Source: Ciona intestinalis (Eukaryota; Chordata; Ascidiacea; Phlebobranchia; Cionidae). From it: DNA of 64,000 bases. The notes under the pieces were generated by a model that was not told the DNA's origin, made no database searches, and was given only the letters and a program-made list of their open reading frames with translations. How positions within the stretch are numbered: position 1 is the stretch's first letter; every line of letters starts with the position of its first letter. Shown here piece by piece: positions 1 through 12,451 of the stretch. The DNA is taken from the NCBI RefSeq assembly GCF_000224145.3, contig NC_020172.2, positions 439,001 to 503,000 on the forward strand. The letters are read 5' to 3'. The position numbers and the translations under genes were made by a program.

Positions 1-190
1 TAACTTTGAGGGTGATTATTTTCATCTCATGTCTGCCTGAGAGTTGATTAACGACCACTGGGTTGAAGCAATTGCCGTTCGGTGTCAAGTTCAAAGACAC
101 ATATACATCCACAATGGTAGCACCGACGAGCCTTGAACCCAAAGGCTCTGAACTGGAGGCCACGCTAACCACTTTGTTACCAGGTTGGCT
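1..190 (-). repeat. tRNA-derived SINE copy, minus strand
   Basis: Read on the minus strand this matches the SINE family seen best at 43432-43745. It has the tRNA-like head with a box-B-like GGTTCAAGGCTCG segment, then the 'accattgtgg..gtgtc' body and the 'caattgctccaacccagtggtc' segment. The copy is diverged, continues off the left edge and has no coding value, although a short ORF crosses it. Confidence 0.75.
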
Positions 191-424
191 GAACTTCAAT
201 GTACTACCTGTCAATATCATCAATTGGAATCCTCCATACACCGTTAAAAACGTTGGTCTTGTTGCGGTCGGACAACAACCCAGGGCCCGGCATGTGTTCC
301 TGCTGTTGCCATGGTGACGAGCTGCCCAGAATCAGGTCGACTGACCACTGAAGGCGCTGTTGAGACGAAAAAAAAATACAAGGCGATGAAAAAAAAAACG
401 GTTACTAACGTCACGATTTTAAAA

Positions 425-430
425 TTTATT
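425..430 (-). terminator. Poly(A) signal of the CABIN1 gene
   Basis: AATAAA on the minus strand lies three bases after the TAA stop at 436-434. Its position supports 434 as the true end of the gene. Confidence 0.55.
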
Positions 431-433
431 TAG

Positions 434-3400
434 TTATGGTAACATTCGGTCGTAAATAAACGGAAGAGGATAAAGGGGACCGAGGTGGTGGAAGAGGTAC
501 GATAAGTTTACCATGTTGAAAAGAGGAAAAAATAATATAAATGTCTCAAGGAATATAACCCGGGTTGCCACATAGTACTTCTCACGATATTCAGCCAGCT
601 GCAAATGAGGCTGGTAGTTATGAATCTGTAATTGAGTGCCACCATAGGCTGCAACAATAGGGTAAAGGAAAACTGCATTTAAAGAATTTCTAATACAGGC
701 TACTGAGTGTTGGGTCAATAGGCCAACTTTTTCCAAATCCCACGTTTCAAGAAGTGCTTCGGTATGTGACCTTACCAATATAGAATAGAAATTATTATAC
801 AAGCTTACCAGCTTTCTAGGGTAGTGTGCATAAAGGTGAGCCAGTCTGTATATGGATTTATTGTGAAGAGGAAAACGACCGGCACACAATTTCAACGCCC
901 TTTCACATGCATCTACTATTGCGTCACAGTCCGCTTTGTGACGTAGAGGATTGTGGATTGTTTCGACCGGCGGGGAAACTGTAGTTGTAACGGAACACTG
1001 CACTCCACTTAGCGTTGTTGTGACGGTTGTGCAATCGTCAGGTGGCGCCGTGGAGCTGGCTACTGATGGTAGACTGTCTTCTAAAAAATAATAATCTCTT
1101 TTGGGCAAAATATGGGCTATAACAAAACAAGGGGCAATTGTAGTCTGGTTTATCATTTTTGGTTATTCGTTTATTGAGAAAAGATAGGCTTTAACGGGGG
1201 AATACCCTTACCCTGGTTCTCTTCTGTTTCAATGTTAAGAGCCTGAAGAACAGAGTCGGGTAGCAAGGAACCCATCGTAAGGTCAGAAGACTCTGAAACG
1301 ACGACCAGTTTCGAATGTGGAACAATCTACCAGAGAAAATATAAAAAGTTTTGACCAAAATATACACAAAAAAACACTTGTGGCAGAGAACATTGGATAC
1401 AATATACATTCTTAACATTGTTTACCTTTTCCGCATCAGTGGTGTATGATGTCATAGACTTAGATTCTTCTCTAAGAACAAATGGGCTGTTTGCCATCTC
1501 TTCTACCAAACCTGGAGTGTGCAAAAAATGATGGTAACAAAATAATATATAATACACCATAGTTAGAATTAATCAATAGGGTGTGAGGTGAAGATAAAAA
1601 TGAGAGTGTCTAAAAACATTTAAGTATCCTGCATTAAACAAAATGTTACGAAATTGATCAACCAGCAAAACATTCCCCCAGTTTGGTATTGGTGTACAAT
1701 TAGAATTAAGATAACGCAATGAACATGAGATATTTAGGGTTAAACGTAATGTATTTTGGCCCATGTTCTCAATTTCAGAGCTTGATACTTTTAATGAACT
1801 TGTCTACACCACCTTACCTTCCATATATTGGATTTCTGAATATGAAATGTTTTCTCCATGCTTGAGTATATACTTTAATATGGAAGAATGGATTCGGAAA
1901 TGCATCTCTAGTGCTTCAATGGCGTAACCTGACACACTGCCATACTTCGCTAAAATTTTCTTCGGGTATCTAAAAAAGACATAGTTAACATCAGTAAATC
2001 TGGAATTAAACCAGTGAAAACCAGTTTAATGTGGTCTCCTTGTGGAACATGTCTGGTGAAATAATTTACAATAACAAATTTGGGGACTTAAATTCTATAT
2101 TTCCCAAAAATATGAAAGCATACATAATTACATTGTATATGTACTGTTTAGTGAGGATATCTTTGTTTCACAAGCAATTGTAAGATATAGGTAAGGGGTT
2201 GATATACATAGAAGCCATTAAGCTACATATTTTTATTTGTATAACAACCGTATTTGGGTTTACTAAATACAGATACTATTTAACCAGCTTAAAAGCTCAC
2301 TTAATATAATTATATAAAAAGTAGAAACTGCTTACTTCGCTCCACTCTTATGCAGCAATACAACAGCAGACTGATATAGTTTAAGGAACACAGTTGGTGG
2401 ATTGCCTTCCTTCTCCATAAGTTTGCCCAGCATATAGTTGGTGAACCATTCTTCTTCATATATATCATCATTCTGTGATAACAGTGTATAGTTGGAATGA
2501 AGGTCACTTATTGACCGTAACGAGGCGGCAACAACAATTATCACAGGTGTCCCGTTTGATACAACTTGTGCAAGTTTACGAGTTACCAAGTATGTAACTG
2601 TACCAATACTTTTGAAAAATGTGCAGTTATTGGGAAACTCAGTGAATTTTGCAAACGTTTAAATACTGAGAAGCAATATTTGACTTCTCTTACATCACAA
2701 GCTTGTGCGCTTCGAAAACTTTTCTTTGCAATTGTGATCATTTGCTTCTGTTTTGCTTCAATGTTTAATTCATCTCCTCTTATTGACTTTGATTTTCTCA
2801 TTAGTTTTCTAAAACAATGCAAGACAACAACAAAAATTAGACAGTTTAAAAGAGATATAGTGTAACTAAAGGAGAGAAATCCTCTTACATTGGGAAATAA
2901 AGGCTTAAAAATTAAGGTTGACAAGTAAAAAAAAGAAGTTAAATGTACTGTTTAGTTTAATTTTACATGCCTGTTTTTTCCAAGAGGTTAAAAACCTTTA
3001 TATCAGAGCATAGATAAAGGGTTAGTACAGTGCCATATATACTATGACCCAATACCTTGAGTACATAGATTGAATCCAGTAAGCCAACGATCCATATTCA
3101 ATCCACAGCTTAACACTGTCAGCTTCTATACTTAGAGCTCGTTTATAGCAAGCTAAAGCAGCCATGGCACGTCTCTCTGTACCACTGTCTGAAAACTAAA
3201 GCAAAAACATTTTTTTTATAAAAAAGCAAAAAATATTAATCAAAGAAAAACATTATCTCGAGCACAAAATTAAAAATAACCGTTCTACAAAAGCTAAACG
3301 ACTGAAAATCTTATGACCCTATTTAAAATAAAAACAAGATAATTGGATAGCATATATAAAGCGAAGACTTACCTTGTGGTGAGATTTTTTTGACTCGCAA

Positions 3401-6400
3401 AGACGAAGCCTGTCATCTATCTGGCTTGTCCTTGCAAGGGCCATGCCCGCCCACGAGTCAAACCTAGGAAGTGATTATTATTTTATTTTTAACTCAAATT
3501 CAAATAACTAAAAAAAACTCAAATAACTTAAATGCTCATAATAAGTGGTAATTATCAATAAATATATAATTTAATTTGTTGTACCAGTCAAGGTTTTGTA
3601 AACAACACAGAAAAAGTTGGAAAAGGGATTCATAATTTACAATTTTATATAAGCCAGAGTCAAAAGCAAACCATTTTTTTTAATTTAAAAGTTAAACCAT
3701 TAGTCAGCAAAAAGCAAATCTTAAAACCACCTTTCTGGGTGAATCCTTATGTCTAGTAAGTAATACTTGACAGCTTTATTTATTTCATGATTTTTCAAGT
3801 TAAAATCTCCAAGGAGGTAGTACATGTCAGCGAGGACATCGAGCTCTTTGTTAGACGCATCTGGAGACTTCAGTGATCTAATTGTGACATCACAGTCTGC
3901 CTCTATGAACGAGATAACCTCAGCCTCAGTGTTGGGAATTTGATCCTAAAATTTTAAAACTTTATATAAATTTTGGATGAGTTTAAATCTTTTCAGTTTT
4001 TGACATAGCATAAGCATGGTGAAACAGCGATGCTAATTACAACGACTACAATAAAATATAAAAAAAGAATTGTTTTTTTCATTTATTGAAAATATTTTTT
4101 TACATATTTTAATTTTTTTTTATTTTTCTAAATGTTTAAAATGTTTTTTTAAAAACAAAATATAATGTACAGACTGCTCTTAAAAAGCGTTTTCAGTTGT
4201 TGTAAATTTTTAAATATTTAAAGATACTTACCAGCAATGCATCAGGAACCAAATGCAATCCACGTAGAATAAGTTGAGATAGATCAGTGGAAACGGTGCT
4301 TGCTTTAAAACTGTCGAATTCTGGCAAGTGGCGAGGTCGAAAGTAACAGAAGAGGGTGAGAAAGTCGGACCATTTGAGAGTCGACTGTCTGTGGAAGTGG
4401 GGGTTGGGTTGAGTTTTACATGACAGTAATATTGTTTCTTTAATTTAGTTCGCAGGGGTAGTTTTGGAGCATTGACAGCGTGCATGAGGTGTGGGGTAAT
4501 CAATCTGGGATGTTTTAGATGTCGCCCATTAGTAACTTTATAATGGACATGAGATAAATGAATGTTCCATGTTGTCACTCGACAGTGAGCATGAGGTGTA
4601 AAACAAGGTGTAGCCCTAGGTGTAACGACCACGCTTATTTTCTTCCAACTAAATGTAAATAGGTTTTTAACCGTAAGCGTGTTTTACCCACTATTGTTTT
4701 GATCGTTTTAATGTTTTATTCTGTCTTTTCAACTAATACATTTTAAATCTTCACTATCGTAATCAAAGTAAGAAATAAAAGTTATTAATATTATTATTAC
4801 AAGCATGGGATAAAAGTAAAAACATCACCAACAAACATACTTAGCAGAATGTTCTTGTATTTTCCTTGTCTTGGGTTTAGCAGGATATCCGTATATACAG
4901 AAAAATATTTGATCCAGAGATGAATTGAGTTGTTCCAACTGACGACTATTCGTTAATTCTTTCATTCTACAAAACACGTTTCAAATATAATTTATAGATT
5001 TTAAATTTAAAAGTATGGTGGTCAACTTTGTATGTGTAAAGGATTTATGCGTGTGTTTTATATGCGTGTGTTTTAAAGTTTAAGAACTCTTGTAATAAAA
5101 ATTTAGTAACAATATCTGGGCAATAAGGTTATAAGTGTATTACCAACGGACACATTTCAAAATTTGAACCTATAAAAAGTACAAAAATATAACTTTTAAG
5201 AACCTATACATTTTATGGAACATGAAAAATTTGAACCAAGGGTCACAAGTAGCTGGTATCAATATGAAAATAACATTAGAATGAAAATATAATATTGGAG
5301 TTGTGTTTCAAACACTTACCTTGGAAACCTCTCTTCAATCTCTTTAATGTGGAATCTTAACAACGCTGCATTTGAACTACAGCACATTCCTGTGTTGTAT
5401 AAAGATCACATTATTTAGAAATCATGCAAAATGCAGTTATACAAAGAATCAGGAAAAGTAACAAAAATAAGGTACTGGCGTACAATTCTCTTTGTGACAT
5501 CATAGTAAATAAGAGAGCCCGAAAGGGTAATACATTTGTGGGAACATTTTTAGTTGGTAAAATTTTCCAGTGGAAGTTGGTGGTTAAGTAATATGTGACA
5601 TGCAATATTTGTTCACCTCGTTCACCCATCCACTGGTGGGCAGTATCGAGCAGGATAAGTGATTGTGGAAGCCTGTGATTGGTTGATTCAATGCCACAGT
5701 CATAGTCCGATGTTTTTACCAATCTAAAACCAAATATTTATGTTTCATCTTGACATGGTGCATGAGGCTCATAATCTGCATGTATTGTGTTTAAGGAACA
5801 CAGCTTGACTGTGGGCATAAAGCGTATAAACCTAATAAGAAAATAAATAACTTGACAACGACTGCAAACTTCTAAGTATTAATGGCAGGCACTGAACAAT
5901 ACTCCATAAAACTTAAGAAAAACATTAGACACATGGCAGTGTTTTTAAAAATAACCAACATGATCATGAAGGCTTATAATCTGCTCAAGAAAAGCTAAAC
6001 AAATTGGCAACCTACCTGTACAGTGTAGTCCACATATGCACAGTCACATGGGTGGCACCGATTTTTTCCGGAAAAGATCGATTGTTTTCCATTTCAGTAA
6101 GCACAAAGTGTATGACAGAACAAACATTATGTGTGAAGTGAGTAATAACTGCACTGTCCAGATTTTTAAGCAGGTTTTCATCTTTTCCAAGAATTCTGTT
6201 AAACGCTGTTAACATAAAAATGTGAAAAAATATGTTTTTTCATTCTTTACATGTTTTACAGTCAAAGGCAGACATTTTTTGTTGACAACTAGGTTATAAG
6301 GCTGCTAAAAATGGTGCACAAGTTATATGGATGTAAAATAAAACAAGAAGATAGAAAACTTTACTTTGAAATGCAAGTGTAATGGTAGAATTCCACTCCT

Positions 6401-9400
6401 TGCTTAGGTTGATGTTGCTGCTTTTAACTGTGGAGTCTCCAGTTCTCTAGAAATATAGAAAAAGTGATAGTATCATATTTTTGGGGTTATGTAGAAACAA
6501 ATTGTGGGTTTAATTTTTTATTTTGGGAGTCATGGCATATTAGTTTGGCTCTTGTATTGTTACTGAATGATAAAGTTTTTAAAAAATATATTAAACTAAA
6601 AGTCTATTACATAAATTTACAAGTGATGCCGACATAAATGAACATGACAACACACACCTTGTTGTGAGATGCACTTTTTGCATTGGTCAACACTTCATTA
6701 AGAAGACTGGGAGCATCCGTGAAGAGACCAAGATGATCGGAGAGCTTCTCAAACGAAACGAGGAGCTGTCGAATCTGCCTCGCTCGATGCGGGTGAGTGG
6801 ATGCAGGGATCAGGGATGCGGGAGTCCTCCGAAGAGTTGGCTTGAGTAGCTTTACCACCTCATCATATCGCTCACGATCAAAAAATTCTTTAACATCCTC
6901 CAGAACTTGTGATCTTATAGAAATAGAGAATAAAAGTAAAAAAAAAATAGCCATGGTTTGAAAAGCAATTTTAGACAAAGTGTAAAAAAACAGTATTTGC
7001 ATCAAAATAAGGTTACAAATTAGAAATCGTGAAGTTAATACTCTCTAGGGTCCGCCTATTTAATTTTTTTAAATTCCAAATAAAACATGGGGAATTTTGG
7101 ATAATAAATTCAGCTTAGTAATTTTGTACAGAAATTATAAAATTAAGATCAGTTTTCCTTTAAACTTTCACAATGCAAAATCATTGACATATTTAAAATA
7201 AAATGCTGTTCACCGTTTAAGAATTTCAATTTGTTTTATTGCAGCATCCTCAGTGAGCAAACCTCCATTCTTCATGTTAGGAAGATGAACTTTTATTGTG
7301 GCCATGAAGTCTGGGTTATTTTTGACGGCATTTTTCTTTATTATGGCCAAGGTTTCTATAGAAAGTAGATGTTATGATAATATGTTTTTAAAGTATTATA
7401 ATATTAAACTATTAATAGTGAAGACCAAAAATTAAAATGTTTGCCAAACGTAATCCACTTTTTTTTCTATGTGGGTGAGGTCCTACAGCATGAATGCAAT
7501 GGACCTGAAATTTATACCAGAGTTGGAGTTGGCAATATCCTTCAGTTACGACACCTAATTACTGAGCCGCAACATAGAAATTAAATCACCTTGACATGTT
7601 TCCAGATCATAAAGTGAAGACTGATTTCTTCCAAGAAGTAGAGAGTATTTGGAGCGAACCCACAAGACTCTGATGAGAAAATATTTCCATTCTCGTGATT
7701 CCCTAACATCCAGAATTTTGTCCCCAACAGATGCATCAGGAAGAGCAGAAGATGGCTTTTTCAATTTTTCAACATTTTCAGTCGAACTTTCTGATTCAGG
7801 ATTAAAATTTCCAGTGTTTTCAGATTCATTTTTTTGTAGTGTTGCCGAAGTAAATTTGGGCGAGGTATCAAAATACTGACGATATGAAACAGCTTGGAAA
7901 AGAAAAGCGATGTGTTTTCCAAGGACTGTAAGTCCACATCCTAGAGGAATCAAATAATTATGATTTGAGAGCATTTCTAAAATGTGGAAAATCTTACCCT
8001 CAATTTTGTTTTTACTTTGTAGACAATCTACCTCACATTCCACATGGTTAAGAATAGAGAAGAACATGTTTTGGACATCTCTGAAATTTAGTAATTAAGA
8101 TTTAACTAAGGCTTAGAAACAAGTCCTCATTAAGGTTTATGTTATTGGTAGTATTTTGGGGTTAAACAAAAACAAAAAGCGAAACTTTTATGCCAAAAAA
8201 AACTTGTTTAAATGTGTGCATAAACTTAACTGGCCAATTTTTAAAGTTAAACAGTTCTGAGCTGTAAGGACAGCATCTGGTTACTCGGTATTAAAAAGTA
8301 GTTTTCTTTTGTGTAGGAGTGAAACAATAGGATAAGCAGGCCGGGGGCATCGAATTTGGGCCAGAGTTGACTGGTTACCTCAAAAAGATACTTATTAAAT
8401 TTGAATGTTAGACCAAAACTCACTCCTTGCTTAAATAATCCATATCTTCGAGATCTGGATAGCTAACACAAGCTTCAAGGATTACAAATATTCTAACCAA
8501 AACTTCCCTGATTCCTTCTGTCCATTGAACCGAACTCTACATGAAAGTTACAGGAAAATTATATGTGAAAATTTAAAGTTATTTGGTACAGAGATTTAGC
8601 ATTTTTAATTTAATAATGCCGTTATCCACTGAAAAGTTACAGGTAGTATAACAATCTACCCCAAAATTCCAATGTACCCACAAAATAAAATTCATTGCTA
8701 AAAAAACTTTACCTTTTCAGCAAAGAGCTTGGAAAACTTTTTAAGAAGATCAAGGATTCCATCTTTTTTATCTGAACTTGTCCGAAGAAACTCTAAGACA
8801 TCTTTTGATTCCGAAACTGCATCGGGATACATATGAGCAACTTTTACTGGTTTTGCTGCACTGGAGGTGTCCGCATTTCTAAACTTTGTCTCTGGAAAAT
8901 AATATTGATGAGTTAACTGTTTATTTGGACCGAGATTTTGGTCTAATTGTGATTAAGCTGGAAATTTACTAAGTTTTTCATTTAAAAAGAAGGCTTCAAC
9001 TTTTCAAGTCAAACTGAAATACTACTGAAATTTGAGGTAATAATTTTTTAGTTAGTTGTAACTTGTAAGCTATTTTAAACACTTACAGTAAGGGCCCAGT
9101 GCTGGGTCAGTACTAAAATAAATAGAAATTCGAAAAAAGAAACTAAAAGATACCTGTATTTTCCTCTGTAGTGGAAATACTTGGAAGGTCCTGCATAGAT
9201 TCAGGTAAAAGTTCCAGAAGGTTCTTTCTGTAATCCAACCCTGATTCGATGTCTTCAGTAATAACTGGTTCCTGCAACAATTTTGGTTTCGGATTAAAAG
9301 CCTGTAGTTGGTTGAATTAAAACATGCCGAAATTTGAACAATAATACTTATTTTACCCTTGCATGGTGCAGGATTTTCTGCAGTAACGTAATAGTGAATA

Positions 9401-11415
9401 TGAAACTTTTTTCAATTAATTTCCATGTCACTTTTGGCCCGCTATAAATACGAATGATCAAGTGCTTTCACGAAACCTCACTTTTCAGTGCTAACTATAT
9501 TAAGTTTGTTCTCCCACTGTATTGTGGGAGTTGTTTAACTTATACTGTGCGAGTTATAGTCGTTAGTCGTGANNNNNNNNNNNNNNNNNNNNNNNNNNNN
9601 NNNNNNNNNNNNNNNNNNNNNNGCATGGGGTTAAGATTTTCACTAGCATAAAACAGTGCGAAAAAACAAGGCTATAACGTCCCGTAACGTGCGTAATATA
9701 ACACTGTTGTGACGTAACATACCGCGATTGTGACGTAATAAATCGTTAACCTTACGCATGTCAGACGGTGACGAGGCATGTTTTCGCGCATTTTCAAAGT
9801 TAATTTTCGACACGAACGCCCGACTTTTTCGCAAAAAAAAATTAGAGAGCAGGTATGAGTGAGGCCTATAGAACATTTTGAAACCAAAATTTCAGGTGGC
9901 CACCAGCTAAAGGATTACCTCCTGTAGTTTGGCTCGCCAGACGTGTGATCTTTTCGTTAGCATGTAGATGTGCATACGATAATATAGATAACGATTGCAA
10001 CAAGTTGCGCAATCAGTAACAGAGATTTAAGCTGTATTGTAGTTGATTTTGAGTTACGGAATTTTGATTTTAATTAAGTACAAACGATCGTTACTTTGAC
10101 GCGCGCCGTTTTTCGTTTAGAGCTACGTAACGAAAATATGTATAAAATATCTGAGGGGGGTGTTCAAACACCAAACACCCCCCTCTAGATCCGCCACTGG
10201 TCAGACATTAATCATTTTGACTAACTAACAGTTGTTCTTTGAATAACTAGTTGCATAAAAAACAGTGTTTTAATATTCCAATACCTCATGCAAAATTGCC
10301 AGCGTAGGTATTTATTTATACATATGCTCTCTCAATCTCTCAAGGTTCTATTTGAATAAGAGACTGACAATGCCCTTTAGGCGAAATATATTTCTCTATT
10401 ACTACTAGTGGTTGGACTTGATTTTTGTTGGTTACTTTTCGTAGCACCAGATCAATCTCTCAAGTAGATATATATATAAACAATTAGATTACTGCATATA
10501 ATTAAAGCTGAGCACAATTAATTTAATTTAAAAGCTGTTCCATAAGTTTAAATTATTAGCAGTGTGCCATGGAGTAAAAATAAAACTTACATCGGTAACT
10601 AATGAAGTTTTTAAAAGTTGTTCAAAGACATCTATAGCTTCATCATGAAATTTATCTCGTTGCAGCTGTAGCGCTTCATTGTATAATCCAAAGGCTTGGA
10701 CTTCCTAATCAAATATAAAAAGAATAAAATAGAAGTAGAATCTACTTAAAATTAAAATATTTTAAAAGATAAAAATGGAAACATTTTTAAACCAAAAGCT
10801 TATACTTCCTATTTAAATATACAAAAACTTAAAACTATTGTAATTATATGTCAGACAGAAAAGGTTTTTCAATTTAAAGTGTCTGTTTTTGTGTTTTTTT
10901 TATTTCTGTGTGGTTGACAATGCAGACAGCCTTTTAGTGACTATTAAGTCTAACATTGTCTGTTAACTGTCGGGTGCAATAAAATAAATATTATATAAGT
11001 AATAACAGACAGTAATTGAACACTAAAGCTTGCCTGCGCCTCTTTAGTTCCCTTATTCTGATCTCCAGCTGAGGATTCCTCATTTGATTGGTTGTTTAAT
11101 GCAGCAAGACGAAACTAAAACAAAAAAAGTTTTAACTATTATGAAGAATATGAAAGTTCTAGACTTCGTTTATTTAATTGGCGAAGAAGAGACAAATTAG
11201 GGTGTACATAACAAATGTTGGCAAACCTGGTTTTAACTAAGTTATAGAATAAATAATTTATATATAAAGCAGTTAAACACATTCTGGAAATGAACTCAGG
11301 ATTATCTGCAAATACAGCTTACACACAAATTTTGTCATAGTTTAATATAGTGACAGCCAAAGTTTTATTAAGGGTTAAATAAACTGGTACTACCAGTTTA
11401 AATATAACTCACCAT
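434..11415 (-). CDS. CABIN1: CABIN1 (calcineurin-binding protein 1) orthologue, TPR protein of the HIRA histone-chaperone complex
   Basis: In the family CABIN1 partners HIRA and UBN1 in H3.3 deposition and binds calcineurin and MEF2. Exons by eye (minus): 11415-11413 (ATG only), 11114-11034, 10704-10591, [gap], 9271-9154, 8891-8713, 8536-8424, 8080-7998, 7940-7590, 7355-7214, 6913-6658, 6446-6365, 6205-6016, 5723-5617, 5389-5320, 4966-4841, 4388-4232, 3945-3731, 3463-3373, 3195-3056, 2808-2694, 2472-2336, 1969-1818, 1511-1426, 1326-1212, 1080-434. All phases agree through to the stop. Human-like stretches include FRLAALN at the N-terminus, FVILEACVSYPDL, LPEFDSFKASTVSTDL, RFDSWAGMALART, LWIEYGSLAYW, YMLGKLMEKEGNPPTVF and RFPLHNKSIYRLAHLYA. 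About 1,289 residues are recovered against about 2,220 in human. The first TPR block after 10591 is not seen, probably because of the gap at 9573-9622. The long disordered C-terminus of human is absent: the ORF ends at 434 with AATAAA at 430-425. A donor-like GTAAG at 808-804 leaves an alternative ending possible. Confidence 0.93.
9573..9622. other. Assembly gap (50 N) inside the CABIN1 gene
   Basis: Fifty N, a placeholder of unknown true size. It falls between CABIN1 exons ending at 10591 and starting at 9271, exactly where exons for the first TPR block are expected. Confidence 1.
9623..10200. mobile_element. Transposon remnant ending in a hAT-like CGCCACTG terminus
   Basis: Non-coding sequence rich in CpG-containing 'gtgacgtaa' motifs, similar in style to the interior of the hAT-like element at 17276-19229. 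Near 10185-10197 it ends in GATCCGCCACTG, the form of a hAT right end, after an inverted repeat of 'ggggggtgttc' and 'aaacacccccc'. The matching left end is not visible and may lie in the gap. Short ORFs here look accidental. Confidence 0.45.
10345..10451 (+). mobile_element. 107-bp retro-inserted sequence beginning with a spliced-leader match
   Basis: The segment begins GTTCTATTTGAATAAG. Its last 15 bases match the Ciona 16-nt spliced leader (ATTCTATTTGAATAAG, from memory). It is bounded by 13-bp direct repeats TCAATCTCTCAAG at 10332-10344 and 10452-10464, which look like a target-site duplication. It sits in a CABIN1 intron. There is no poly(A) tail. The downstream part, with 'tgccctttaggcgaaa', may come from a retroelement transcript. 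Confidence 0.55.
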
Positions 11416-11832
11416 ATCGTAGCTCTCGTGGTTAACTGCGGTTTGTTACCTCCATATTCACCAAGGAATTAATCCACATCTGTTACCAATGTTTGCAAAT
11501 GGAAAATGAATAAATGCACAGAAGGGGAAATCCCTACAATTAAGTTTTAGTTATGTGGGCAATTTTTGGGGATCCATATTTGCAAATGCATAACAAAGGT
11601 AACTGGCGTGACAGCAAACGTGTCATTGATACTTACCACTCTGATGGTGTTTAGTAATTTTTTTTCTGTTGGTCACAACATATTACAAAATAGCAAAGAA
11701 ATGATTTTTCTGGTTGGGTACCAACGGAAAAACAGGGACAGAAAACGCTACAAATTAAAATGCTGATATTGTAAACTGCACCGAAACCGTGTCTTGGCTT
11801 AAATCTCTTTGAAACACAATATATAAATTATA

Positions 11833-12116
11833 TATAGTTGGGTAAGGGAAAAAAAGAACACCTTTTCATTCTATTTTCTTTGGACGTGAACAAAGAATTT
11901 TAAAGCATTCTAAACCGTATTCTCCCGACTTCCATTAACCAAAGAGATTAAAACCATCTCTTTGCATTTTTAATCTCTTTGCATTAACCGTTGGTTTTAA
12001 TCTCTTTGCATTAACCGTTGTTATTTTTTAAAAATTCGATCCGCATTTGGATGTTATGTGCTAGAGATGTCCCGTCTATGTGCTAGAGATGTCCCGTCTT
12101 TCCCCCACTCTAATAT
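11833..12116. repeat. Palindromic TA-flanked MITE with internal tandem duplications
   Basis: It has the family ends (tatatagttgggtaaggga, then 'aacaccttttcattctattttct' on one side and 'gatgtcccgtctttcccccact' on the other). Inside, 'ctctttgcattaaccgttg' occurs twice, and 'tgtgctagagatgtcccgtct' is duplicated near the right end, so this copy is longer than the usual ~200 bp. Confidence 0.75.
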
Positions 12117-12402
12117 AACGTTTTAGATAATAATACAATAACAAACAAAAAACAATCTATATATTAGATTTCAGTGAGGCAAAAAACAAGGGCTTGGACG
12201 AAATAAGAAAAAGTCTTATTGTACAATCATATAAAACATCAATAACAGGTATTAATTTCGAAATGGTGACGCAAAGGAAATAATCCAAGTATAAAAACAG
12301 AATGTACAAGATTCGAAACAGGAAAAGCAGAAAGGTTTCCTTATAGAGCTTTAGGTGCATAAATAGCCTTGATCAAGAGTAACTTCCATTCTACATACAA
12401 CG

Positions 12403-12413
12403 TATTTATAAAG
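12403..12413 (+). promoter_or_regulatory. Candidate TATA box for the first DDEDC gene
   Basis: TATTTATAAAG lies about 40 bases before the ATG at 12452, a plausible core-promoter position for a short 5' UTR. No other motif is clear. Confidence 0.4.
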
Positions 12414-12451
12414 AATATACATTTTATTCGATCAATGCAATACCTTTTGCA

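Larger units (their letters stand above)
11416..12451. other. Intergenic region between CABIN1 (-) and the first DDEDC gene (+)
   Basis: Divergent 5' ends face each other here. It contains one MITE (11833-12116) and a candidate TATA box. I see no further gene; the short ORFs at 11566-11766 and 12157-12360 have no recognisable features. Confidence 0.6.

Noticed and set aside
63-317. 84-codon plus-strand ORF
   Set aside because: It lies across a minus-strand SINE copy and has no coding features.
804-809. Donor-like GTAAG suggesting CABIN1 continues by splicing
   Set aside because: The frame stays open to 434 with an adjacent AATAAA, so I ended the gene there; kept as an alternative.
4389-4632. 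Upstream part of a 134-codon minus ORF
   Set aside because: The CABIN1 exon begins at 4388 in a different frame, with the family match LPEFDSFKASTVSTDL; the rest is intron.
10355-10400. Hammerhead-ribozyme-like CTGA ... GAAA around 'gccctttaggc'
   Set aside because: The second core position that must be G is A, and I could not find the flanking stems, so it is too weak to call.
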